From: CAVRZR01 sp964354215 | Lineage (GTDB): Bacteria > Actinomycetota > Coriobacteriia > Anaerosomatales > CAVRZR01 | Reading direction: 5' to 3' | NCBI GenBank assembly: GCA_964354215.1 | Contig: CAYGYT010000001.1 | Location: 62,001 to 126,000 of the forward strand | DNA length: 64,000 bases | Part shown: in pieces, positions 34,353-42,674 of the stretch | Layout: each line of letters starts with the position of its first letter | Numbering within the stretch: the stretch's first letter is position 1 | The notes under the pieces: generated by a model | The model's database searches: none | What the model saw: only the letters and a program-made list of their open reading frames with translations | What the model was told of the DNA's origin: nothing | Translations under genes and position numbers: made by a program

Positions 34353-34429
34353 GGGCCCGTAGCTCAGTTGGTTAGAGCGCACGGCTGATAACCGTGAGGT
34401 CGATGGTTCGAATCCATCCGGGCCCACCA
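34353..34429 (+). tRNA. tRNA-Ile (anticodon GAT), CCA encoded
   Basis: The 77-nt gene folds into a full cloverleaf: acceptor stem GGGCCCG with CGGGCCC, D-loop AGCTCAGTTGGTTAGAGC, anticodon loop CTGATAA giving GAT, and the T arm with GGTTCGAATCC. Discriminator A and CCA are encoded. It stands alone, not in an rRNA operon. Confidence 0.97.
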
Positions 34430-34618
34430 TGAATCTGCGCGACTCTCGCCTCGGCCTTCAGCCGGGGCGTCGGTCTTGGTGGGTGTAGAACACGTGTGGT
34501 TTGCTCAGCGGTATGGCACGTGCGAGCGGTTTTGGTGTATGAGGGTTGGCGGAAGATCGCGAGCTACCGGCCGGAACTGAAGCTGCCATTGGGTTTGCGT
34601 TGAATCGATTGATTCTGG

Positions 34619-34648
34619 TTGGTGGACGTTTGGAGTTGCGCGTAGACT
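34619..34648 (+). promoter_or_regulatory. Predicted promoter of the 707-aa surface protein
   Basis: TTGGTG (34619-34624) and TAGACT (34643-34648) are spaced by 18 bp, giving a leader of about 33 nt. The rest of the 258-bp spacer after the tRNA has no gene; a small inverted repeat GAATC/GATTC lies at 34602-34615. Confidence 0.4.
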
Positions 34649-34687
34649 CGTTCGTGCAGTCGTCAGCTCAAAGGAGGTCGGTCGCCG

Positions 34688-36811
34688 ATGCGCACCGAAT
34701 CAGGACTTAGGCTACATCCGGGCCGCAGGCGGGTCGCGTGGCTCACAATCGTCGCCCTCGTGGCGTCGCTCGTAACTCCGACGGTCTCTCTTGCGGCGCC
34801 AGCGGTATCCGGGGGAGACACAACGTACTCGGCCACGGGGCGCGTGAGTGCCGCGGCAGTCGCCACGATCACGACAGAGGTGACGGTCACGCCGACCGGC
34901 GCGTTCTCAGGCTGGGTGAACGCGGCGAACGTCGCAATCACGCTCACCACGACGGACGTGGCCCCACCGACTCTACCCACGGACCAGCAGGTGTCCTACC
35001 GGACGTACAAGGCCGGCGACGCGCCTGGTAGCATGACCACCGGGCCGTCACCCGCTACTGTCACCCCTGCTGTCTCCGCCGAGGGAACGACGGTCGTGGA
35101 GTTCTACTCTTCGAACACCGCCTCAGCGACGCAAGAGCCGACGCAGACACGCACCGTGCGTATCGATCGGACCGCGCCGGAGCTCGGCACATCGCTCGGG
35201 GCGTCTCTGAACGGTACTGCCACGATCTCGGTATCGACGACCGACACGATGTCGGGAGTCGCGTCCGTGAGCTACTCGATTGATGGTGCGGCCGCTGTCA
35301 CGACCACCACGGCCAAGCCGACGATCATACTCGGCGGAGCAGGCGCTCACACTGTCGGAGTCTCGGCCAAGGACGCGGTGGGCAATCAGTCCTCAACCTC
35401 GACGGTCGGTCCGTTCACCATCACCGACGGAGTCGCGCCCACGACCTCGATCAGCGGCGTGCCCGCTGGCTGGTCGTCGACAAACGTCACCTTCACGCTC
35501 GGCGCAGTGGACAACCCCGGTGGTACCGGCGTGGCGTCGACGATCTATCGGCTGAACCAGACCGGGAGCTTCGTTCCGTACACGGGGGCAGTCGCCGTCA
35601 GTGCCGAGGGCACGACAGTCGTCGAGTTCGCGTCGATCGACAGGGCGACGCCCACTGCCAACCAGGAAGCCACCAAACAGGCGATCATTCGCATCGACAA
35701 AGGGGCGCCGACGTCCTCTATCAGCGGTGCTGACATCGCCTGGAGGTCTTCGAACGCCACATTCACCCTGTCGGCCACCGATACGCCCAACTACTCGATG
35801 GTGGCTGGCATCCGCTATCGGCTGGGTGCCAGCGCTCTGGCGACGTACACAGCCCCGGTCGTCATCTCCGCCGAGGGCACGACAGACATCGAGTACTTCG
35901 CCGTCGACTACGCGGGCAACCGCGAGACGACGCGCAGCGCTTCCGTACGAATCGACAGGACTAACCCGACGGTCTCGGTTGTGGCGTCAACGACCTACGA
36001 GCAGAGCGGCGTCGTCACAATCACGGGTGCGGATGCGCTCTCAGGCGGCGTGATGGTCTACACCAGCCTCGACGGGGGCGCGTTTGCAGCGACCCCGGGC
36101 AGCGCCCAGGTGATCACGACGGGAGCTGGGAGCCACACGGTCAACTACTACGCGACCGACGCGGCCGGCAACCGCACCACGACCGCACTGGTGACGTTCC
36201 AGGTCACGCGGCAAACCGCGGTCCAGCTGACGTCGAAGACCTCCACGCTGAGGAACACCACGATCCCCGCCCGGACCACGGTGAAGGGCAAGCTCACCGA
36301 CGCCGGTGCTGGCGTTGCCGGCAAGCGGGTCGTGCTCGACTACTCGTCGTACAGCACCTTCGTCGGCATGCGCTCCGTGGCGGGAACGACCGCCGCCGAC
36401 GGCTCCTTCAGCTTCAACGTGAGCCTGTCTTCCCGCACGTTCTATCGAGTGCGCTTCGCTGGCGATACTGACTACAAAGCCGCCTCGAGCGGCACGATCG
36501 CATACAAGCCAAAGGTCGCGCTCTCCCTGAAAGTTGCGAGTAAGGCCAAGCCCCTGCGTCGCTTCTACGCCAGTGGCGTGATCAAGCCGGTGCACTCGCG
36601 GGGCAGACGCGTCTACATCGAGTGGTCCACGAGGCCCGGGGGCAGGCGTTCGGGGTACGTGTGGGCGACGGTTACGCCCAGGGGCAGCTATTCCTCGTAC
36701 CTCGCGCCCCTCACCCTGAGGAAGGGCACGTGGTACGTGCGTGCAGTCGCACCGGATGATGGGGCGCACGCCACGACGGCGACCGCGGCGAAGCGAGTGA
36801 TCGTTCGCTAG
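34688..36811 (+). CDS. Secreted Ig-like repeat protein (707 aa)
   Basis: The protein has a signal peptide (hydrophobic core about residues 17-33, cleavage near SLAA/P) and four Ig-like repeats of the same OmpL47-like type as in the protease and the 1029-aa protein (PTTSISGVPAGWSSTNVTFTLGAVD and similar, each ending in an RIDR/K motif). A beta-sandwich segment (TVKGKLTDAGAGVAGKRVVLDYSS) leads to the C-terminal module with GTWYVRAVAPDDGAHA, ending KRVIVR. It has an AAAGGAGGT ribosome binding site and a strong downstream terminator. It is likely a surface adhesin or structural protein, which is inference. Confidence 0.75.
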   Translation: MRTESGLRLHPGRRRVAWLTIVALVASLVTPTVSLAAPAVSGGDTTYSATGRVSAAAVATITTEVTVTPTGAFSGWVNAANVAITLTTTDVAPPTLPTDQQVSYRTYKAGDAPGSMTTGPSPATVTPAVSAEGTTVVEFYSSNTASATQEPTQTRTVRIDRTAPELGTSLGASLNGTATISVSTTDTMSGVASVSYSIDGAAAVTTTTAKPTIILGGAGAHTVGVSAKDAVGNQSSTSTVGPFTITDGVAPTTSISGVPAGWSSTNVTFTLGAVDNPGGTGVASTIYRLNQTGSFVPYTGAVAVSAEGTTVVEFASIDRATPTANQEATKQAIIRIDKGAPTSSISGADIAWRSSNATFTLSATDTPNYSMVAGIRYRLGASALATYTAPVVISAEGTTDIEYFAVDYAGNRETTRSASVRIDRTNPTVSVVASTTYEQSGVVTITGADALSGGVMVYTSLDGGAFAATPGSAQVITTGAGSHTVNYYATDAAGNRTTTALVTFQVTRQTAVQLTSKTSTLRNTTIPARTTVKGKLTDAGAGVAGKRVVLDYSSYSTFVGMRSVAGTTAADGSFSFNVSLSSRTFYRVRFAGDTDYKAASSGTIAYKPKVALSLKVASKAKPLRRFYASGVIKPVHSRGRRVYIEWSTRPGGRRSGYVWATVTPRGSYSSYLAPLTLRKGTWYVRAVAPDDGAHATTATAAKRVIVR

Positions 36812-36854
36812 CCACTAGCGTGTCCCGCCGGAAGGCAGGCACCGCGACAAGAAC

Positions 36855-36885
36855 AAGAGCGGCCGGTCATTGACCGGCCGCTCTT
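36855..36885. terminator. Bidirectional terminator between the surface-protein and helicase genes
   Basis: A perfect 14-bp stem (AAGAGCGGCCGGTC with GACCGGCCGCTCTT) has a 3-nt loop. The converging genes end at 36811 (plus) and 36941 (minus). The stem bases supply TCTT before CTGTTCG on the plus side, and the A-rich left flank gives a T-rich tail on the minus strand. Confidence 0.85.
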
Positions 36886-36940
36886 CTGTTCGCTCGTGGG
36901 TCGACAGCGTGGTGCGCCCCGCTGGCGCGTGGTTCTGGTC

Positions 36941-38179
36941 CTACCGCCTCCGGCCTGCGCGCCCGCGCCCGCCGCCTCGGCGGCTCATGACGCCGCCGCT
37001 GTAGACGGTGCGCACGGCTCGCTTGGCCTCGCGCTCCGGATTGGGAACGAGACGGTCGTGCGCGTAGTCGAAGCCGGCGAGGTCGGTGCAGGCGAGCACC
37101 GAGCCGATCTTCGTCTCGATATCGCGGAGCGTCTCGTGCTCCTCGGGTGCGAGCAGGGAGACCGCGATCCCGGTCCGGCCGGCACGCGCGGTGCGGCCGA
37201 TACGGTGGACGTAGTCTTCGGGGCTGTTCGGCATGTCGAAGTTCACGACATGGCTGATGCCGTCGATATCGATGCCGCGCGAGACGACATCGGTGGCGAC
37301 GAGCACCTTGTACTGCCCCTGCTTGAAGCCGTCGAGCGCCTTCTGGCGCTGGGCCTGGGTGCGGTTGCCGTGGATAGCGGCGCCGCGGATTCCGCTCTTC
37401 TCGAGCTGGCGCGCCACACGGTCGGCGCGGTGCTTCGTGCGCGTGAAGACGAGCACCCGCTCGAGTTTGTGCTCCTTGATGAGCTGCACGAGCAGATCGA
37501 GCTTCTGCTGTCCGCCCACGGGGTACACACGCTGGTCGACTTCTTCGACCGGGGTGCCGGCATGGGCGACGTTGACCTGCTCCGGGTTGTCGAGCGTCGA
37601 GCCGATGACGCGAAGCACGTCGGGGGACATCGTCGCCGAAAAGAGCAGGTTCTGACGCTTCGCAGGCAGGAAGCTCACGATGCGCCGCACCTGCGGCCAG
37701 AAGCCCATGTCAAGCATGCGGTCCGCCTCGTCGAGGACGAGGATCTCGATTGCGGAGAGGTCGAGCTCGCCCTTTTCCTGCAAGTCGAGCAGGCGGCCGG
37801 GTGTCCCGACGACCACGTCGACGCCGCGGCGAAGGGCCTTGAGCTGCGGCTCGTAGCCGACCCCACCGTAGACCACGGCCACGCGGTGGCGCGTGAACTT
37901 AGAAGTCTGGTTCGCGACTGCTTCGATCTGCAGCGCGAGCTCGCGGGTGGGCGTGACGACGAGCGCTCGCGCCGCGCCGGGGCTCGGGACGATGCGCTGC
38001 ATCACCGGCAGCATGAAGGCGACGGTCTTGCCGGTGCCGGTCTGAGCACAGCCGACGACGTCGCGTCCAGCAAGAGCGAACGGGATCGCGTCAAGCTGGA
38101 TGGGGGTGGGCACGGTGTAGCCCATTGCGCCCACGGCCTGAAGCAGGCGTGGTTCTAGACCTAGGTTGTTGAAACTCAA
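36941..38179 (-). CDS. DEAD-box ATP-dependent RNA helicase (RhlE-like)
   Basis: The 412-residue protein carries the full DEAD-box set: Q motif PTPIQ, motif I AQTGTGKT, Ia PTRELA, Ib TPGRL, II DEAD, III SAT, and VI HRIGRTARAG, plus a short basic RGGG tail for RNA contact. The real start is the TTG at 38179, which gives the family-typical beginning LSFNNLGLEPRLL and lies seven bases after AAGGAG. The longer upstream frame has no ribosome binding site. It likely helps ribosome assembly or cold adaptation; a leader of about 125 nt separates it from a predicted promoter. Confidence 0.93.
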   Translation of the reverse strand: MSFNNLGLEPRLLQAVGAMGYTVPTPIQLDAIPFALAGRDVVGCAQTGTGKTVAFMLPVMQRIVPSPGAARALVVTPTRELALQIEAVANQTSKFTRHRVAVVYGGVGYEPQLKALRRGVDVVVGTPGRLLDLQEKGELDLSAIEILVLDEADRMLDMGFWPQVRRIVSFLPAKRQNLLFSATMSPDVLRVIGSTLDNPEQVNVAHAGTPVEEVDQRVYPVGGQQKLDLLVQLIKEHKLERVLVFTRTKHRADRVARQLEKSGIRGAAIHGNRTQAQRQKALDGFKQGQYKVLVATDVVSRGIDIDGISHVVNFDMPNSPEDYVHRIGRTARAGRTGIAVSLLAPEEHETLRDIETKIGSVLACTDLAGFDYAHDRLVPNPEREAKRAVRTVYSGGVMSRRGGGRGRAGRRR

Positions 38180-38312
38180 GAAAGAGCTCCTTCCTCGTGC
38201 GCCATATCGGTCGCACTGCGTGGCAGACGCAGTCATCCGACGGTCACGAGGGGAGCGAGGGAGAACCGAGTCTTGGGGAGAAGCGCCGGTAGCGGCGCGT
38301 TGTCAGAACCTC

Positions 38313-38342
38313 ACTATACCTGCTGACGTGCGAAAACGCGAA
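38313..38342 (-). promoter_or_regulatory. Predicted promoter of the DEAD-box helicase gene
   Basis: On the minus strand TTCGCG (38342-38337) and TATAGT (38318-38313) are spaced by 18 bp. The -35 match is weak. The leader would be about 125 nt long. Confidence 0.35.
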
Positions 38343-38377
38343 TCGAGGTGTGACGGGCAGCCGCAGCAGTCACGCCG

Positions 38378-39571
38378 TCACGTCTCGAGCCGGACCTGCA
38401 TGACGTCGATCGCGCCCGCCGAGAAGCCCGCCCGACAGTACGCGAGGTAGTAGCGCCACATCCGGATGAAGCGCTCGTCGAATCCCAGCGCGCGGACCTG
38501 CGGGAGCACTGTCTCGAACCGCTCCGCCCAGTCCTTCAGCGTCTGTGCGTAGTCGGTGCCGAGGAAGCGCGGTTCGCCGAGGACGAGACCGGAGGCTGCG
38601 GCCTCTGCCGCGAACCGCTCCGGACTCGGCAGCATGCCGCCGGGGAAGATGTAGCGCTGGATGAAGTCCGGTCTGGCTCGGTAGGTCTCGAAGCGGTCGT
38701 TCGCGATCGTGATTGTCTGGAGCGCGGCTGCCCCACCCCGTTCGAGCAGGTCGCGCAGCTTGCCGAAGAACACGGGCCACCAGCGCTCGCCCACCGCCTC
38801 GAACATCTCGATCGAGGCGACCGCCGAGAACGTCCCTGAGATCTCACGGTAGTCCTGGATCCGGATGTCGACCTTTCCCTCGAGTCCTTCCTCGGCGACA
38901 CGCTCGCGTGCGCGCGCCGCCTGCTCCTCCGACAGCGTGATTCCGGTGACCCGGCAGCCCGCGGCCTTGGCGGCATGGATCGCGAACCCTCCCCACCCGC
39001 AGCCGATCTCGAGCACGTGATCGCCGGGCGAGGGTTGGATGAGTTCGAGGAGACGGTCCCACTTGCGCTGCTGCGCGCACTCCAGGGGTTCATCAGGCGC
39101 ATCGAACGCAGCGCACGAGTACGTCATGGAATCGTCGAGCCACAGCTCGTAGAAGTCATTGCCGAGGTCGTAGTGATAGGCGACGTTGCGCCTGGAACCG
39201 GTGGGCGTGTTGTCTCTGAGCCGGTGCCAGGCCCGCTGGAGGGGCTGGAGGGGTGCGTCGAGGATCGGCTTGCGCAGTGCGTTTGCGAGGCCCAGATCGA
39301 GGACTGCGTCGAGGTCGCGCGTATCCCAATCGCCGTTCATGTACCCCTCAGCGAAGCCGAGGCTTCCCTGCGCGAGAATGCGTCGAGCGGCGCGTGGATC
39401 GTGGACCTCGACCTGCGCGCTCGGTCCCGGCTCGCCGGTCGCGAAGACGTGCCGAGAGCCACGAGAGTCGGTGAGCTCGAGTTCCCCGACCCGCATCCGA
39501 GCGAGCACGCGCAACGCGAGTGTTTCGCTCGGAGAGAATCCTATGGGAGTCTTTGCGCGTGCGGTGCTCAC
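38378..39571 (-). CDS. Cyclopropane-fatty-acyl-phospholipid synthase family methyltransferase
   Basis: The 397-residue protein has the CFA synthase layout: an N-terminal lipid-binding domain, then a SAM-methyltransferase domain with VLEIGCGWGGFAIHAA (motif I). Conserved segments YHYDLGNDFYELWLDDSMTYSCA, QQRKWDR and GEPRFLGTDYAQTL are visible. CFA synthases methylenate double bonds of membrane lipids; relatives introduce methyl branches. The GTG at 39571 lies one base after the DUF1365 stop, so the two are coupled. The longer upstream open frame is not coding. It is the third gene of an FAD oxidoreductase-DUF1365-CFA operon. Confidence 0.92.
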   Translation of the reverse strand: MSTARAKTPIGFSPSETLALRVLARMRVGELELTDSRGSRHVFATGEPGPSAQVEVHDPRAARRILAQGSLGFAEGYMNGDWDTRDLDAVLDLGLANALRKPILDAPLQPLQRAWHRLRDNTPTGSRRNVAYHYDLGNDFYELWLDDSMTYSCAAFDAPDEPLECAQQRKWDRLLELIQPSPGDHVLEIGCGWGGFAIHAAKAAGCRVTGITLSEEQAARARERVAEEGLEGKVDIRIQDYREISGTFSAVASIEMFEAVGERWWPVFFGKLRDLLERGGAAALQTITIANDRFETYRARPDFIQRYIFPGGMLPSPERFAAEAAASGLVLGEPRFLGTDYAQTLKDWAERFETVLPQVRALGFDERFIRMWRYYLAYCRAGFSAGAIDVMQVRLET

Positions 39572-39572
39572 G

Positions 39573-40331
39573 TCAGGTCGTCTCCTTGTCGGGCGGTTTC
39601 GGGTGAGGCACGTACCGGATCCGCTTTGCCACAATGCGCAACGCTTGGAAATGTATGAGCAGCCAAGCTCGTGCCGACATGGGACCGTACCGCACGACGG
39701 CACGGGCGAGCGTCCCATCCGTGAGCTCTCGCGCTTCGAGCGCCACCGCCGCGACGAGCAGAAGCGGCCCCTTCACATAGTCGTAGATACCCACGGAGAG
39801 CTTCTCGGCAGGCTCGGAGAAGCGGAATTCGTAGCGCGCATCCATCTCGATGAAGGGTGAGACGTGGAAGACCTTGACCTTCTCCGTCTTGCAACCGAAG
39901 TCGAACGGCTCGCCGCCGTTGTGAAGCAGGTAGTTGTGGTGCTCGCCGAAGGTGTTCTGCACCTCGGCGAGAATCGCGCGCGGGAGACCATCTGAACTGA
40001 AGCAGTACCAGAACGACGCCGGGTAGAACTTGAAACCGAGCACGCGGGGGAAGCAGAGCAGGCGCACGGACCCATCCGGGATGTCGATGCCCGCTTCCGC
40101 CAGCCGAGCGTCGATCCATGGCCGTAGCGGCGAGCCATCGCGAGGCCCGTGGTCGCGATCCTGCAGCGATACGAGCGCGGCGTGGTTGTGGCCGAACAGC
40201 TTGAGCTGGGTGTCGAGCTCGTCGAGTTCCGCCAGGTCGGCGTAGAGGAAGTAGAGACCGTAGCGGAACGCGTTGCGCCGAGGTATGCGCCGCTCGTGAG
40301 AGACCACGCCGGTGTAGAGGCGGCTGTTCAT
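39573..40331 (-). CDS. DUF1365 family protein
   Basis: The 252-residue protein matches DUF1365, a family nearly always found beside a FAD oxidoreductase and a CFA synthase. Visible family features are the start LYTGVVSHERRIPRRNAFRYGLYFLYADL, the core CFPRVLGFKFYPASFWYCF, NTFGEHHNYLL and the KVFHVSPFIEMDARYEF segment. The biochemical role is unknown; a part in lipid modification is inferred from context. It overlaps the upstream gene by 4 bp and touches the CFA gene. Confidence 0.9.
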   Translation of the reverse strand: MNSRLYTGVVSHERRIPRRNAFRYGLYFLYADLAELDELDTQLKLFGHNHAALVSLQDRDHGPRDGSPLRPWIDARLAEAGIDIPDGSVRLLCFPRVLGFKFYPASFWYCFSSDGLPRAILAEVQNTFGEHHNYLLHNGGEPFDFGCKTEKVKVFHVSPFIEMDARYEFRFSEPAEKLSVGIYDYVKGPLLLVAAVALEARELTDGTLARAVVRYGPMSARAWLLIHFQALRIVAKRIRYVPHPKPPDKETT

Positions 40332-41656
40332 GCCTTGGGCTCGGAGGCCGCTTCCGGGGGGCGTTCGCGGGTGCGTGACTCGTCGAGCTCCTCACCCCAC
40401 GGCAAATCGGCCCCGAGTCTCTCGGCGACGCGTACCGCCGAGAGCATACCGTCCTCGTGAAAGCCGTATCGCGTCCACGCGCCGGCGTACCACACGCCAC
40501 CGGCCCCCTGGAGCGATGGCAGCCGCTTCTGCGCCGCGATCGCGTCGGCGGAGTACATCGGGTGATCGAACACCATGCGCGCAAGCACGCTCGCGGGTGC
40601 TGGCGGATGGTGCTCGTTCAGCGTTTCAAGCACCGGAGGCGCCTCCGGCGGGAGCTGTTGGAGCCGGTTGATGAAGTAGGTGAGCGACAGACGGTCCTTC
40701 GTCATCTCGCCGCTCTCGGAGTACCAGTTCCACGCTGCCCACGCGCGCTCGCTCTTGGGCAAGTACGAGGTGTCCGTCGAGAGCAGTACCTCGTTCGGCC
40801 AGAAGTGGAAGGCTTCCAGCACCTCGCGCTCGTCATGCGTCGCGCCGTCGCCGAGGATCTCGCTCGTCTGCGGCGGATGAGTGGCGAGGACGACCGCGTC
40901 ATACGTCTCCACGCGACGCGGAGTGTGGACGCGCACCCCAGTTCCCGTTCGCTCGACGAGCTCGGCCGGCTCGGCGAGATGTGCCTCGCCCGAGAGCGAA
41001 CGGCTGGCCGCGGCCACGTAGGTGCGGCTTCCACCCACTACGCTGCGCCATTTCGGCTTGCCGCTGATGTGGAGGAGTCCGTGGTTGTCGCAGAACCTGA
41101 GGAACGTCGCGGCGGGGTAGCCGAGGAGCTCGCCCGGCGGGGTCGACCAGATAGCACCCCCCATCGGGATCAGATACCAGTCTGTGAAGCTCCCGGAGTA
41201 GCCTTCGCGCGCGAGCATCTCGCCAAGCGTGAGCGACTCGAGCGATTCGTCAGCGAGTAGCCGATCCGCGTCCCGCGAGAACCGAACGATGTCGGCGAGC
41301 ATCTTCAAGAAGCGCGGATTCGCGACGTTGCCACGCTGGGCGAACACGGTGTTGAGGTTCGAGCCGGCCCACTCGATGCCCTCTGAGGCGATCTGGACCG
41401 AGAAGGACATGTCGGTCTCCTGCCAGCGCACCCCCAGGCGGTCGAAGAACCTGATCAGATTCGGATATGTGCGTCGGTTGAAGACCATGAACCCTGCGTC
41501 GACTGGGAAGGTGCGGCCGCCGACGGTCACGTCGACCGTACGAGCGTGACCACCGAGATAGTCCTCGCCCTCGTAGACGTCAACGGCGTTCTCGGGCGAG
41601 AGGAGCCATCCGGCGCCGATTCCGGCGACGCCAGCCCCGATGATTGCGATTCGCAC
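40328..41656 (-). CDS. FAD-dependent oxidoreductase (amine-oxidase-like)
   Basis: The 442-residue flavoprotein opens with the dinucleotide-binding motif IIGAGVAGIGAGWLL followed by the acidic residue of VYEGEDYLGGHARTV, typical of the NAD(P)-binding amine-oxidase family. The motif DAGFMVFNRRTYPNL and the C-terminal GVWYAGAWTRYGFHEDG (FAD-binding end) match proteins encoded next to CFA synthases. It may oxidise or desaturate a modified fatty acyl chain; that is inference. It is the first gene of the minus-strand operon and diverges from an SDR gene across 139 bp. Confidence 0.9.
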   Translation of the reverse strand: MRIAIIGAGVAGIGAGWLLSPENAVDVYEGEDYLGGHARTVDVTVGGRTFPVDAGFMVFNRRTYPNLIRFFDRLGVRWQETDMSFSVQIASEGIEWAGSNLNTVFAQRGNVANPRFLKMLADIVRFSRDADRLLADESLESLTLGEMLAREGYSGSFTDWYLIPMGGAIWSTPPGELLGYPAATFLRFCDNHGLLHISGKPKWRSVVGGSRTYVAAASRSLSGEAHLAEPAELVERTGTGVRVHTPRRVETYDAVVLATHPPQTSEILGDGATHDEREVLEAFHFWPNEVLLSTDTSYLPKSERAWAAWNWYSESGEMTKDRLSLTYFINRLQQLPPEAPPVLETLNEHHPPAPASVLARMVFDHPMYSADAIAAQKRLPSLQGAGGVWYAGAWTRYGFHEDGMLSAVRVAERLGADLPWGEELDESRTRERPPEAASEPKA

Positions 41657-41701
41657 GCGGTTCTCCTCGTAGCCGGTCCTCGTCGGTGTGTTTCCGATTC
41701 T

Positions 41702-41716
41702 AGGGAATCATTCCCT
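41702..41716. promoter_or_regulatory. Perfect palindrome in the divergent SDR/oxidoreductase promoter region
   Basis: AGGGAAT (41702-41708), a central C, and ATTCCCT (41710-41716) form a perfect 15-bp inverted repeat, about midway between the two divergent start codons (41656 and 41796). An overlapping repeat GATTC/GAATC lies at its left edge. It fits an operator for a dimeric repressor controlling both directions. Confidence 0.5.
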
Positions 41717-41795
41717 TGAGCATCCATTCTGTCCTGAGACGGTAGTGCGGCAGCCGGGTCGCACAGCGAGCGACCCTCGACCATCGGAGTCTCTC

Positions 41796-42626
41796 ATGCC
41801 GACCATACTCGTGACCGGCACATCCTCAGGCATAGGAGAAGCACTCGTGCGTCGCTACGTGGCAGAGGGGTGGACCGTCATCGGGACGGTGCGAGACACC
41901 GCCCGGGCGTCGTCGACATCGCCCCCCGGTGCGGGCACGCTGCGCATGGAGTCACTCGACCTCGCGCAGCCGGGTGCGGCGGCGGCGCTCGCTGCTCGCG
42001 TGCTCGAGCGCTACGGCTGCCCCGACGTCATCGTGAACAACGCCGGCACGCTCCAATGGGGCCCCATCGAGATGGCGTCGGCCGACGAGGTCGAGGCGCT
42101 GTTCCGCGTGAACGTGTTCAGCCAGGTCGAGCTCGTTCGCGGCTTCGTGCCTGCGATGCGCGATCGCGGGAGTGGCGTGATCGTGAACGTGACCTCGCTC
42201 GGCGGGCGCATGGTCTTCCCCTTCTTCGCCATCTACAACTCGAGCAAACACGCCCTCGAGGGCTTCTCCGAGGGGCTCTGGCACGAACTCAAGCCGTTCG
42301 GCATACGAGTCAAGGTGATCGAGCCAGGCTTCGTCGAGACGGCGATATGGGGCAAGACGATGCGTGACGGTTCCGGCGCGGTGCTCGAAGGGCCGGCGCC
42401 GTACACGGGCTTCATGGCGTCGATGGCGGGCTTCGAGCGGTCGATCACGAAGCGCACGTCTCCCGACGCCACTGCCGAGGAGATCTTCGCAGCCATCGCC
42501 GACGGCTCGGACCGGTTGCGCTACCCGGTCGCGGCGTACGCGAAGACGCTGCTCGGGGCGCGGAGGCTTCTCGGCGATCGCTTCATGATGCGCTTCTTCC
42601 ACAAGCGCTGGATGGGCAGCGACTAG
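41796..42626 (+). CDS. Short-chain dehydrogenase/reductase (classical SDR)
   Basis: The 276-residue protein has the Rossmann motif TGTSSGIG near the start, the NNAG motif, catalytic Ser in VNVTSLGG and the YNSSK motif (Tyr and Lys of the active site). The later part has a substrate-binding end with MRFFHKRWMG. Cofactor preference and substrate cannot be told. I chose the ATG at 41796, eight bases after GGAG. It is divergent from the lipid-modification operon, so it may share its regulation. Confidence 0.9.
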   Translation: MPTILVTGTSSGIGEALVRRYVAEGWTVIGTVRDTARASSTSPPGAGTLRMESLDLAQPGAAAALAARVLERYGCPDVIVNNAGTLQWGPIEMASADEVEALFRVNVFSQVELVRGFVPAMRDRGSGVIVNVTSLGGRMVFPFFAIYNSSKHALEGFSEGLWHELKPFGIRVKVIEPGFVETAIWGKTMRDGSGAVLEGPAPYTGFMASMAGFERSITKRTSPDATAEEIFAAIADGSDRLRYPVAAYAKTLLGARRLLGDRFMMRFFHKRWMGSD

Positions 42627-42674
42627 GGCGGTTCTCGCGCCGTCAAACCGCGCCCGGTCGCCAGCTCCAGCTCC

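Noticed and set aside
36896..38158. 420-codon plus-strand frame over the helicase gene
   Set aside because: It is the complement of a DEAD-box helicase with all motifs intact.
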